A stretch of DNA of 64,000 nt from Frankia sp. QA3 (GTDB taxonomy: Bacteria; Actinomycetota; Actinomycetes; Frankiales; Frankiaceae), in assembly GCF_000262465.1 (NCBI RefSeq), contig NZ_CM001489.1, forward strand, positions 6,449,222 to 6,513,221. Reading direction: 5' to 3'. Positions within the stretch are counted from its first letter, which is position 1. Every line of letters begins with the position of its first letter. The notes beneath the pieces are model-generated. The model ran no database searches, was not told the DNA's origin, and saw nothing but the letters and a program-made list of their open reading frames with translations. A program made the position numbers and the translations under genes. Positions 32,374 through 40,001 of the stretch are shown here, piece after piece.

Positions 32374-33804
32374 ATGGATGCGATCCTCGCCAACTTCATC
32401 GGCGGCGTCTCCCGCCAGGCCGCCGACGGCGAGACGATGTCGATTCTGAACCCCTCGACCGGAGAGCTGTTCGCCCAGGCCCCGCGTTCGGGCGCCGCCG
32501 ACGTCGACGCGGCCGTCCACGCCGCGTCGACGGCATTCGAGACCTGGCGCGACACCACCCCGTCCGAGCGCTCCCGGGCGCTGCTGCGCCTCGCGGACGC
32601 GTTGGAGGAACGGGCCGACGAGGTCGCCGCGGTGGAGAGCACCAACACGGGCAAGCCGCTGCAGCTCACCGTGGACGAGGAGATCGGGCCGTCCGCCGAC
32701 CAGATCCGCTTCTTTGCCGGGGCCGCGCGCCTGCTGGAGGGCCGGGCCGCCGGGGAGTACCTGGCCGGGCATACCAGCTACGTCCGCCGCGAGCCGGTCG
32801 GGGTCTGCGCGCAGGTCACGCCGTGGAACTACCCGCTGATGATGGCGGTGTGGAAGATCGCCCCGGCGATCGCGGCGGGCAACACGGTCATCCTCAAGCC
32901 GTCGGACACGACCCCGGCGTCCAGCCTGCTGCTCGCCGAGATCGCCGCGGAGTTCCTCCCGCCCGGCGTGCTCAACGTCGTGTGCGGCGACCGGGACACC
33001 GGGCGGGCGCTGGTCGCGCACCCGGGGCCGGCGATGGTGTCGGTGACCGGCAGCGTGCGGGCCGGCATGGAGGTGGCGCGGGCGGCGGCCGACTCGCTCA
33101 AGCGGGTGCATCTGGAGCTCGGCGGCAAGGCGCCGGTCATCGTCTTCGACGATGTGGACCCGGCCGCCGTCGCCGCCGAGATCGCCGGCGCCGCCTACTT
33201 CAACGCCGGCCAGGACTGCACGGCGGCCACGAGGGTGCTGGCCGCGCCCGGGATCCACGACGATCTCGCCGCCGCGCTGGCCGAGGCGGCCCGGGGCACC
33301 GCGACCGGCTCCCCGGACGAGACCGACGTGGACTACGGCCCGCTGAACAGCGCCGGCCAGCTCGACCGGGTGGGCGGGTTCGTCCAGCGGGCGCCGGAGC
33401 ATGCCGAGGTGCTCGCCGGCGGCGCGGCCCTCGACCGGCCCGGCTACTTCTACCCCGCGACGGTCGTCGCCGGCCTGCGCCAGGACGACGAACTCATCCA
33501 GTCGGAGATCTTCGGCCCGGTCATCACGATGCAGCGGTTCGATTCCGAGGACACCGCGGTGGCCTGGGCGAACGGTGTGGAGTACGGCCTGGCCTCCAGC
33601 GTCTGGACGCGCGACCACGGCCGGGCCATGCGGGTCGCGCGTCGCCTGGACTTCGGTTGCGTATGGATCAACACTCACATCTCGATCGTCGCGGAGATGC
33701 CGCACGGCGGATTCAAGAAGAGCGGTTACGGCAAGGACCTGTCCGTGTACGGCCTGGAGGACTACACCAGGATCAAGCATGTGATGAGCAACATCGAGTT
33801 CTGA
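32374..33804 (+). CDS. Aldehyde dehydrogenase (aminobutyraldehyde dehydrogenase-like)
   Basis: The 476-residue NAD(P)-dependent aldehyde dehydrogenase has TPWNYPLMMAVWKIAPAIAA, the GSVRAG nucleotide loop, LELGGKAP with the general-base glutamate, and the catalytic C282 in NAGQDCTAAT. The terminal GGFKKSGYGKD pattern and the neighbouring amine oxidase fit gamma-aminobutyraldehyde or similar amino-aldehyde oxidation. ATG 32374 is preceded by AGGAGA. It is divergent from the FAD oxidase and followed after six bases by an alpha/beta hydrolase, so those two are probably one transcript. Substrate is inference. Confidence 0.88.
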   Translation: MDAILANFIGGVSRQAADGETMSILNPSTGELFAQAPRSGAADVDAAVHAASTAFETWRDTTPSERSRALLRLADALEERADEVAAVESTNTGKPLQLTVDEEIGPSADQIRFFAGAARLLEGRAAGEYLAGHTSYVRREPVGVCAQVTPWNYPLMMAVWKIAPAIAAGNTVILKPSDTTPASSLLLAEIAAEFLPPGVLNVVCGDRDTGRALVAHPGPAMVSVTGSVRAGMEVARAAADSLKRVHLELGGKAPVIVFDDVDPAAVAAEIAGAAYFNAGQDCTAATRVLAAPGIHDDLAAALAEAARGTATGSPDETDVDYGPLNSAGQLDRVGGFVQRAPEHAEVLAGGAALDRPGYFYPATVVAGLRQDDELIQSEIFGPVITMQRFDSEDTAVAWANGVEYGLASSVWTRDHGRAMRVARRLDFGCVWINTHISIVAEMPHGGFKKSGYGKDLSVYGLEDYTRIKHVMSNIEF

Positions 33805-33810
33805 CCTGGG

Positions 33811-34935
33811 GTGGCGATGACCGTCGATGCGCCGAGTGTCGGGGCTGGGGGGCTGACCCCGCGATTTGTCACGGTCCACGGGTACCGGCGCTGCTATCTG
33901 CGCGCCGGCCGCGGACCGGTGCTGCTGCTGATCCACGGCATCGGGGACAACGCCCGCACCTGGGCGCCGATCATTCCCCAGCTCGCCCGGCGCCATACGG
34001 TGATAGCCCCCGACCTGCTCGGGCACGGAGAGTCGGAAAAGCCACGCGGGGACTACTCGGTGGCCGGCTACGCCTGCGGCATGCGTGACCTGCTGACCGT
34101 GCTCGGCATCGAGCGGGCGACGGTCGTCGGGCATTCGCTCGGTGGCGGGGTCGCGATGCAGTTCGCCTACCAGTTCCCGGAACGCTGCGAGCGGCTGGTC
34201 CTCGTGTCCACCGGCGGGGTCGGGCCGGATCTGCACCCGGCGCTTCGGGCCGCGGCGCTGCCCGGTGCCGGGGCGGTGCTGTCGCTGCTCGGCGTCCCAC
34301 CGGTGCGCCTCGCCGGCTGGGCCGGGCTGCGGGCGCTGCGGCTGCTGCACACCGATCTGGGCCGCGACGCCGAGGACATCCTGCATGTCTGCGACTCCCT
34401 CGAGGTGCCGACGGCGCGGGCCGCCTTCCTGCGGACGCTGCGTTCCGTGGTCGACGCGCGCGGGCAGGCCATCACGATGCTCGACCGCTGTTATCTGGCC
34501 GCCGGGATGCCGTCGCTGATCGTCTGGGGCGATCGGGACGCGGTGATCCCGATCGAACACGCTCGGATCGCGCATGCGGCCATGCCTGGAAGCCGCCTGG
34601 AGATCTTTTCCGGCGCGGGGCATTTCCCCCATCACAGCGATCCTGCGCGCTTCCGGCGGGTTCTCGAGGATTTTTTGGCCACGACCAGGCCGGCGAGCCA
34701 CTCGCCGCGCCAGTGGCGGATGCTACTGCGCGAGCATGCCCGGGAGGTGCGGGCCACCCGCCCGGCGGACCAGCCCGGCACACCGCCGCTGGCCGCCCCC
34801 GCCGCCGCCGAGAACGCCGCCGCCGCGGCCCCCCGTTCGGGGACACCCAGGGCGGGGGCACCCAGGGCGGGGGAGCGGCAATCGCGGGGCACCGGCCGGG
34901 GCGGACCGCACGATCCGGGCGCGCCCCTCGGCTGA
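33811..34935 (+). CDS. Alpha/beta hydrolase with disordered tail
   Basis: The 374-residue protein has the alpha/beta-hydrolase pattern: LLLIHGIGDNARTW (oxyanion region), the nucleophile S in VVGHSLGGGVAM near residue 110, an acid in VWGDRDAVIP near 232, and the histidine in GAGHFPHH near 270. The catalytic triad is therefore intact. From about residue 315 an Ala/Pro/Gly/Arg-rich tail follows that is unlikely to fold. GTG 33811 or ATG 33817 could be the start. It lies directly behind the aldehyde dehydrogenase. The substrate is not evident. Confidence 0.85.
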   Translation: MAMTVDAPSVGAGGLTPRFVTVHGYRRCYLRAGRGPVLLLIHGIGDNARTWAPIIPQLARRHTVIAPDLLGHGESEKPRGDYSVAGYACGMRDLLTVLGIERATVVGHSLGGGVAMQFAYQFPERCERLVLVSTGGVGPDLHPALRAAALPGAGAVLSLLGVPPVRLAGWAGLRALRLLHTDLGRDAEDILHVCDSLEVPTARAAFLRTLRSVVDARGQAITMLDRCYLAAGMPSLIVWGDRDAVIPIEHARIAHAAMPGSRLEIFSGAGHFPHHSDPARFRRVLEDFLATTRPASHSPRQWRMLLREHAREVRATRPADQPGTPPLAAPAAAENAAAAAPRSGTPRAGAPRAGERQSRGTGRGGPHDPGAPLG

Positions 34936-34960
34936 TACCCGCCGCAGGCCCGGTATCAGG

Positions 34961-35179
34961 TCATTTCGGGTCCGGCGTGGGCGGCGCGCCGGCGGCGCGG
35001 CGAGGTTCGGGCCTATGCCCTCGCGGCCTCGAGATGGACGGCTTAGCGGCGGGCGGGCCGGAACTCCCTCCGACAGATGCGGTCATGCTCTTCTCGGCTG
35101 AACCGCTCTCCTCGACGCTCTTCGTCACCGGGAAGTTCCCGGGGTCGACGGAGATCATGCTCACTCGTACCTTGTGCAT
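34961..35179 (-). CDS. Small hypothetical protein, weakly supported
   Basis: The 72-residue frame starts MHKVRVSMISVDPGNFP and shows strongly G/C third positions in its first half, which argues for coding. The second half is Pro/Ser/Arg-rich. I recognise no family. Only an AAGG-like ribosome site is near, and an inner ATG at 35158 is possible. It lies divergent from the 65-residue TTG-start gene. Confidence 0.35.
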   Translation of the reverse strand: MHKVRVSMISVDPGNFPVTKSVEESGSAEKSMTASVGGSSGPPAAKPSISRPRGHRPEPRRAAGAPPTPDPK

Positions 35180-35347
35180 GGCCGCCTGTTCGGGCCAGCC
35201 GGCGTTCGGATGATGCACAGTCTTCGGCGCGGGTCTGCATTAACAGGTCGCCACCCGCTATCGTGGAGTTCAACGGGCAGGCCGGCGTCAATATGGCCTA
35301 TCCTTGGTTGCGTAACACCAAAGTCCTCAAATCTCGGAGGTCGACCC

Positions 35348-35545
35348 TTGGCACGCCGTGCACGACTCAGCTGGCCGCAGGAACGGCGCCAGGCGAGTGA
35401 AGTGGTTGTCAGCCGGGTTGACCCCGGGCGGGGCTGGACGCTGGAGCAGGCTCGTGACCTGGTGCGACAGGGTTACTCGGTCGAGCATGTCGCGGAACGC
35501 ACCGGGTTTCCGGAGCAGATGCTGAAAGTCGCTGAGGAGGACTGA
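35348..35545 (+). CDS. 65-residue HTH-like protein with TTG start
   Basis: A TTG at 35348 stands seven bases after GGAGG (35336-35340), and no ATG or GTG gives a better ribosome site, so TTG is the likely start. The product begins MARRARLSWPQERRQASEVV and then has GWTLEQARDLVRQGYSVEHV followed by AERTGF, which looks like a single helix-turn-helix. No family name is certain. It stands between the alpha/beta hydrolase and GDPD genes, without an obvious operon. A role as a small DNA-binding protein is inference. Confidence 0.6.
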   Translation: MARRARLSWPQERRQASEVVVSRVDPGRGWTLEQARDLVRQGYSVEHVAERTGFPEQMLKVAEED

Positions 35546-35850
35546 GCGGAGCCGGCTGTCATCCCCGTGTCAGGAAAGTGCCACGGGGAGCCATGGTCGC
35601 TCACCGTCGCCGGCCACGAGGTTATCGCTTCCACCGGCCAATCGCCGGTTCGGTCGGCGGATCTTTCGCGGCCACTCTCCGTCGGTGGTTGCTATAGCTA
35701 CCTGAAGCTAACCTAACCGCTGACGATATGACAGTGCGCCGGAGCCGGGTCACGCTGCGCACAACGCAATGGCTCGCTTCGTTCGCTTCGCCAACCAATT
35801 GCCGGCGGTGTGCCGCCTGCGTGGGTTCCGACTCACCCGCTGGCCCGGGG
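35546..35850. other. Gene-free stretch with a lower-GC patch
   Basis: No coding frame is convincing. A lower-GC patch at 35690-35730 contains GCTAACCTAA (35707-35716), the right half of a DtxR/IdeR iron box, but the left half does not match and no gene starts just downstream. Confidence 0.4.
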
Positions 35851-36570
35851 CTATGCTGCGGCGGAACCGGTGACCCGCACCAGCCGCGCGAGATGGTCGC
35901 TGTAGACCGCGTCGAGCCCGTATCCGGCCAAGCGGGTCAGAGTGCTTGTGCTCTGCGCATCCCACCCGAACGCGGCGATACCGAGATCATGCAGAACGCC
36001 GACGATCCCGGCCCGCGGCGGCGTCCATTCCCGAGTCCGCAGGTTCAGCGCGGCCACACCGGCGGCGCGCAGCCGCCCGCCGTATGCGCTGACCCCGCCT
36101 CCATCCATCACGTTGCGCACCGACGTGGAGTTCACCAGGCGCACGTCCGGATCCCGGGCCCGGAAGGCGGCGAGCTCCGGGAGGTTCCCGCACAGCCATA
36201 ACCGCTGGGCCGCCGCGCTGCCACCCGCCTGCCGGGTGACGGCGACCACGGCGTCCGCCGCGGTCGCCCAGCCACCGGGCGGACCCTTCAGATCCAGACT
36301 GAACTCGAACGACGTGCCGAGCTCCGCGTAGAACGCGGCCAGCGTCGGCAGCCAACCGGGCAGCCGGTCGGCGGTCAGATCACTGATCCGCCGCCGCCGG
36401 CCGGGCGGTCCGAGAACCCCGTCGTGGTGCAGCACCGGCATCCCGTCCGCGGTCAGCCAGGCATCCGACTCCAACCCGCTTGCCCCGCCGGCCAACGCAC
36501 GCCGGAACGCGGGCAGGGTGTTCTCCCGTTGGTGCGGGGCCGGCGCCCCGCGGTGCGCGAAGCCGATCAC
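35851..36570 (-). CDS. Glycerophosphodiester phosphodiesterase family protein
   Basis: The 239-residue protein has the GDPD metal and catalytic set: AHRG (H6-R7), REN (E16-N17), GLESDAWLTADG and VLHHDG near residue 50, and a late GIAAFGWDAQS strand. It hydrolyses glycerophosphodiesters to sn-glycerol 3-phosphate and an alcohol. There is no signal peptide, suggesting a cytoplasmic enzyme. A second family member lies at 53262. GTG 36570 is the start. It is on the same strand as and 76 bases downstream of hisN. Confidence 0.85.
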   Translation of the reverse strand: MIGFAHRGAPAPHQRENTLPAFRRALAGGASGLESDAWLTADGMPVLHHDGVLGPPGRRRRISDLTADRLPGWLPTLAAFYAELGTSFEFSLDLKGPPGGWATAADAVVAVTRQAGGSAAAQRLWLCGNLPELAAFRARDPDVRLVNSTSVRNVMDGGGVSAYGGRLRAAGVAALNLRTREWTPPRAGIVGVLHDLGIAAFGWDAQSTSTLTRLAGYGLDAVYSDHLARLVRVTGSAAA

Positions 36571-36646
36571 CGGCCATCACTCTTTCCCGTCATCCGAATG
36601 TCAAGACCGTCCGGTGAAACTCGGCGGGTACCGCGCGGGTGGAACC

Positions 36647-37486
36647 TCAGCGGGTGAAGGAACGCAGCGCCACGTCGTGCAGGTGGCCGTTCGTCGTCAG
36701 CACGGTGCCGTGGCCCGGCCCCCGCCGGCCCGTCAGGTCGGTGAACCGGCCGCCGGCCTCCTCGACGATGACCTGAAGCGCCGCCATGTCCCACAGGGAC
36801 ACCTCGGGTTCGCAGGCCAGGTCCACCGCGCCCTCGGCGACCATCATGTGCGACCAGAAGTCGCCGTAGGCCCGGGTCCGCCAGACCTGGTCGGCCAGGT
36901 GCAGGAACTGGTCGAGCCGGTCCGCGGTCCGCCAGCCCTCCACCGAGGCGAAGGACATGAACGCGTCCCCCAGCCGGCTGACCGAGGAGACCTTGAGCCC
37001 CCGGGTGTCACCGGTGGCGTCCCGGGTGAACGCTCCGGTGCCCCGGGCCCCCCACCAGCGCCGGCTCATCGCGGGTGCGCTTGCCACGCCGACGACCATC
37101 TGGCCGTCCACCTCCAGGCCGAGCAGAGTGCCCCAGACCGGCACGCCGCGCACGAAGTTCTTCGTGCCGTCGACCGGGTCGAGGATCCAGCGCCGCCGGG
37201 CGCCCGCGCCGACGAGCCCCTCCTCCTCGCCGAGGACGGCGTCCCCCGGCCGGGCGACGGCGAGCCGCTCCCGGATCATGGATTCGACGGCGGTGTCGGC
37301 GTCGGAGACCGGCGTGTTGTCCGGCTTGGATTCGACGTGCAGGTCAACGGCTTGGAAGCGGGAAAGAGTAATCCGATCGGCAGCGTCCGCGAGACTCAGC
37401 GCGAGCGCGAGATCGTCGGCGACGGCGACGGCGTCGATGTCCTCGGTCGATTCGGTGCCCACGGAGGTGGGGTTAGGCGGGGTCAC
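36647..37486 (-). CDS. hisN: Histidinol-phosphatase (inositol-monophosphatase family)
   Basis: The protein of about 279 residues has the IMPase-fold metal sites: GEEEGLV near residue 88 and WILDPVDGTKNFVRGVPVWG near 102, with the late metal Asp in SLWDMAALQVIVEEAGG. The VDGTKNFVRG variant and the position upstream of rsgA-aroA match actinobacterial HisN, which dephosphorylates L-histidinol phosphate. The start is uncertain between GTG 37486 and GTG 37513; 37486 fits family length better. It is in the same direction as rsgA and aroA, about 100 bases downstream of rsgA. Confidence 0.85.
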   Translation of the reverse strand: MTPPNPTSVGTESTEDIDAVAVADDLALALSLADAADRITLSRFQAVDLHVESKPDNTPVSDADTAVESMIRERLAVARPGDAVLGEEEGLVGAGARRRWILDPVDGTKNFVRGVPVWGTLLGLEVDGQMVVGVASAPAMSRRWWGARGTGAFTRDATGDTRGLKVSSVSRLGDAFMSFASVEGWRTADRLDQFLHLADQVWRTRAYGDFWSHMMVAEGAVDLACEPEVSLWDMAALQVIVEEAGGRFTDLTGRRGPGHGTVLTTNGHLHDVALRSFTR

Positions 37487-37585
37487 GCCTGCGAGACTAC
37501 GAGTCGAGCCCACTCACGCGTCGGTGACGCGGACGGCGGGGCCCACGTGGCGGGAAGAGTGTGACCAATCTCCCGATGCGCTTTC

Positions 37586-38572
37586 TCATATCGGGGTTCC
37601 GCGGGCGCCCAGCAACCGGCGAAGGCTCGCGAGCCGGGCGGCGTCGGCGTCACCGTCGCGAACCGCCGAGTCCAGGGCGCAGTCGGGCGACGGGGCGAAA
37701 TGCTCGCAGCCGGGCTGGCAGTGCTCGGCCGCGGCGGCGAGGTCGGAGAAGGCGCGCAGCACCCGGTTCGGCGTCACCGCGCCGAGGCCGAACGACCGTA
37801 CCCCCGGGGTGTCGATCACCGTTCCGTCCCCCGGGAGCAGCAGCGCCACCGCCGCCGACGACGTGTGCCGCCCGCGGCCCGTCACCGCGTTGACCTCGCC
37901 GATCGCCAGGTCCGCAGCCGGCACCAGCCGGTTGACCAGGCTGGACTTCCCGACCCCGCTGTGGCCGAAGAACACACTGACCCGGTCGGTCAGCAGCGCC
38001 AGCAGCGGGTCGAGGTCGCTGTCCGGGTGGGTCGTCAGCACCGGGAACCCCAGCGGCCGGTACAGCTCGATCAGCGGCGCGGGGTCGGCCAGGTCGGTCT
38101 TGGTCAGGCACAGCGCCGGGGACAGCCCGCCGTCGTAGGCGGCGACCAGGCAGCGGTCGATCAGGCCCGGCCGCGGCACCGGATCGGTCACCGAACAGAC
38201 GATGACCAGGATGTCGGCGTTCGCGACGATCGGCCGCTCCGCCGGGTCGCTGTCGTCGGGGGTGCGCCGCAGGACGCTCGTGCGTTCCTCGCGGCGCACC
38301 AGCCGTGCCAGCGCCCCGGACGTCCCCGAGACGTCGCCGACCAGCGCGACCCGGTCCCCGACGACCACCGACGTGCGGCGCATCGACCCGCCGCGCACGG
38401 CGGCGACCAGCCGCTGCGGCGTCGGGTCCGGCCGGCAGGTGTAGCGGCCGCGGTCGACCCCGACCACCACCGCCGGCACCGCCTCGGCATGCTCGGGCCG
38501 CTCCCGGGTCCGGGGACGCGAGCTGCGTCCTGGTCGCACCCGGACGTCGTCCTCGTCCAGTTCGCGGGCCAT
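37586..38572 (-). CDS. rsgA: Ribosome small-subunit-dependent GTPase RsgA
   Basis: The 328-residue protein has the circularly permuted GTPase order of RsgA. G4 LTKTDLAD near 180 precedes G1 GHSGVGKSSLVN near 225 and G3 DTPGVRSFGL near 280. An N-terminal OB-like domain (VVGDRVALVGDV) and a C-terminal zinc element (CQPGCEH...C) are present. RsgA assists late 30S maturation. The ATG at 38572 is the start. It is followed by hisN and preceded by aroA on the same strand, with 53 bases between aroA's stop and its start. Confidence 0.95.
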   Translation of the reverse strand: MARELDEDDVRVRPGRSSRPRTRERPEHAEAVPAVVVGVDRGRYTCRPDPTPQRLVAAVRGGSMRRTSVVVGDRVALVGDVSGTSGALARLVRREERTSVLRRTPDDSDPAERPIVANADILVIVCSVTDPVPRPGLIDRCLVAAYDGGLSPALCLTKTDLADPAPLIELYRPLGFPVLTTHPDSDLDPLLALLTDRVSVFFGHSGVGKSSLVNRLVPAADLAIGEVNAVTGRGRHTSSAAVALLLPGDGTVIDTPGVRSFGLGAVTPNRVLRAFSDLAAAAEHCQPGCEHFAPSPDCALDSAVRDGDADAARLASLRRLLGARGTPI

Positions 38573-38625
38573 CGGCTAGCCCGCGGCCCGGTACGTCGCG
38601 CCGCTCATCCGGCCATCCGCGCCCC

Positions 38626-39948
38626 TCATCCGGCCAGCATCGCCGTCCACATGAGGGGGAAGTCCGGCACCGTCTTGCCGGTCGTCGCGATGTCGTCGAT
38701 GACGATCCCCGGCACGACCAGGCCCACCACCGCGTACGCCATCGCCAGCCGGTGGTCGGCGCGCGGGTCGAGCCGCGCGCCGCGCAGGGGCGCCGGCTCG
38801 ATCGCCAGCCCGTCGTCCGTCACCGCGATCCGCGCGCCGAGACTGCCGAGCTCCTGGGCGAGGGCGAGGAGCCGGTCGGTCTCCTGCAGCCGCAGGTGCC
38901 CGATGCCGCGCAGCCGGGAGGGCGAGTCGGCGAGGACGGCGAGCGCGGTCAGGACGGGCGCGGCCTCCCCGAAGTCGCCGAGGTCGACGTCGATCCCGTG
39001 GATCCCGCCGCCGCCGCTGACCGCCAGCCCCTGCGGCGTGCGCTCGGTCGTGGCGCCCATCGCCGCCAGCAGCGTGGGGAGCATCCGACCGGGCTGCTCG
39101 GTCGCCTCGGGCCAGTCCGGCACCACCACCCGTCCGCCGGTGGCGAGCGCCGCCGCGAGGAAGGCCGCGGCGCTGTTCATGTCCGGCTCGATGGCCCGGT
39201 CGGCGGCGACGAGTTCGCCCGGCTCGACCCGCCAGCGCCGGCTGCCGTCGGCGCCGGGCGGCGCGACCTCGACCAACGCGCCGGCCGCCCGCAGGTCCGC
39301 GACCGTCATGTCCAGATAGGGGCCCGACGGCAGGCGCGCCCCGCGGTGGACGACCGTGACCCCGGCGTCGTAGCGGGGGGCGGCGAGCAGCAGCCCGGAG
39401 ACGAGCTGGCTGGAGTCGGAGGCGTCCACGGTGACCTCGCCGCCGGGCAGCCGGCCGCAGCCGCGCACGGTGAAGGGCATCCGGTCGCCGTCGATGTCGG
39501 CGCCGAGCCGGCGCAGCGCGCCGAGCAGCGGAGTGAGCGGCCGGTCGCGCATGCGGGCGTCGCCGTCGAACACGACGTCCCCCTCGCGCAGGGTCGCCAG
39601 GGCCGGGGTGAACCGGGCGACGGTGCCCGCGTTGCCGCACTCGGCCCGCGCGCCGGCGGCGACCCGCGGCGACGGCGCGGGCCGCACGACCCAGTCCGGG
39701 CCGTCGGTGTCGATCTCGGCACCCAGCGCGCGCAGCACCCCGGCCATCAGCAGGGTGTCCCGCGAGCGCAGGGCGCCGCGCAGCCGGGACGTCCCGTTCG
39801 CCAGGGCGGCGAGGACGAGCGCCCGGTTCGTGCCGGACTTCGCGCCCGGCACCGGGACGACGGCCGTCACGGGGCGCTGCGCGGTCGGGGCCGGCCACGG
39901 GTCGGACTGCGTGCCCGTGGCCTCAGTGCCGGTCAGGATGCTCACCAT
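38626..39948 (-). CDS. aroA: 3-phosphoshikimate 1-carboxyvinyltransferase (EPSP synthase)
   Basis: The 440-residue protein has the EPSP-synthase fold motifs: PVPGAKSGTNRALVLAALA near residue 32, ECGNAGTVARFTPALATL near 103, DASDSSQLVSGLLLAAP near 175, and LRLQETDRLLAL with the catalytic region near 350. It joins shikimate 3-phosphate and PEP in aromatic amino acid synthesis. Several motif residues depart from the common form (GAKSGTNR for GDKSISHR-like, and RFTPA for RFLTA), as seen in actinobacterial proteins. It heads the aroA-rsgA-hisN run and is divergent from the amidase gene with a 53-base gap. ATG 39948 has only a weak ribosome site. Confidence 0.95.
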   Translation of the reverse strand: MVSILTGTEATGTQSDPWPAPTAQRPVTAVVPVPGAKSGTNRALVLAALANGTSRLRGALRSRDTLLMAGVLRALGAEIDTDGPDWVVRPAPSPRVAAGARAECGNAGTVARFTPALATLREGDVVFDGDARMRDRPLTPLLGALRRLGADIDGDRMPFTVRGCGRLPGGEVTVDASDSSQLVSGLLLAAPRYDAGVTVVHRGARLPSGPYLDMTVADLRAAGALVEVAPPGADGSRRWRVEPGELVAADRAIEPDMNSAAAFLAAALATGGRVVVPDWPEATEQPGRMLPTLLAAMGATTERTPQGLAVSGGGGIHGIDVDLGDFGEAAPVLTALAVLADSPSRLRGIGHLRLQETDRLLALAQELGSLGARIAVTDDGLAIEPAPLRGARLDPRADHRLAMAYAVVGLVVPGIVIDDIATTGKTVPDFPLMWTAMLAG

Positions 39949-40001
39949 GACAGCATGCCGGATTGGCGGCCGCCCCCGGCGTGTCCGTACCGCATGGGCC
40001 G

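Noticed and set aside
35707..35716. A DtxR/IdeR iron box
   Set aside because: Only the right half (GCTAACCTAA) matches; the left half does not, and no iron gene starts nearby.
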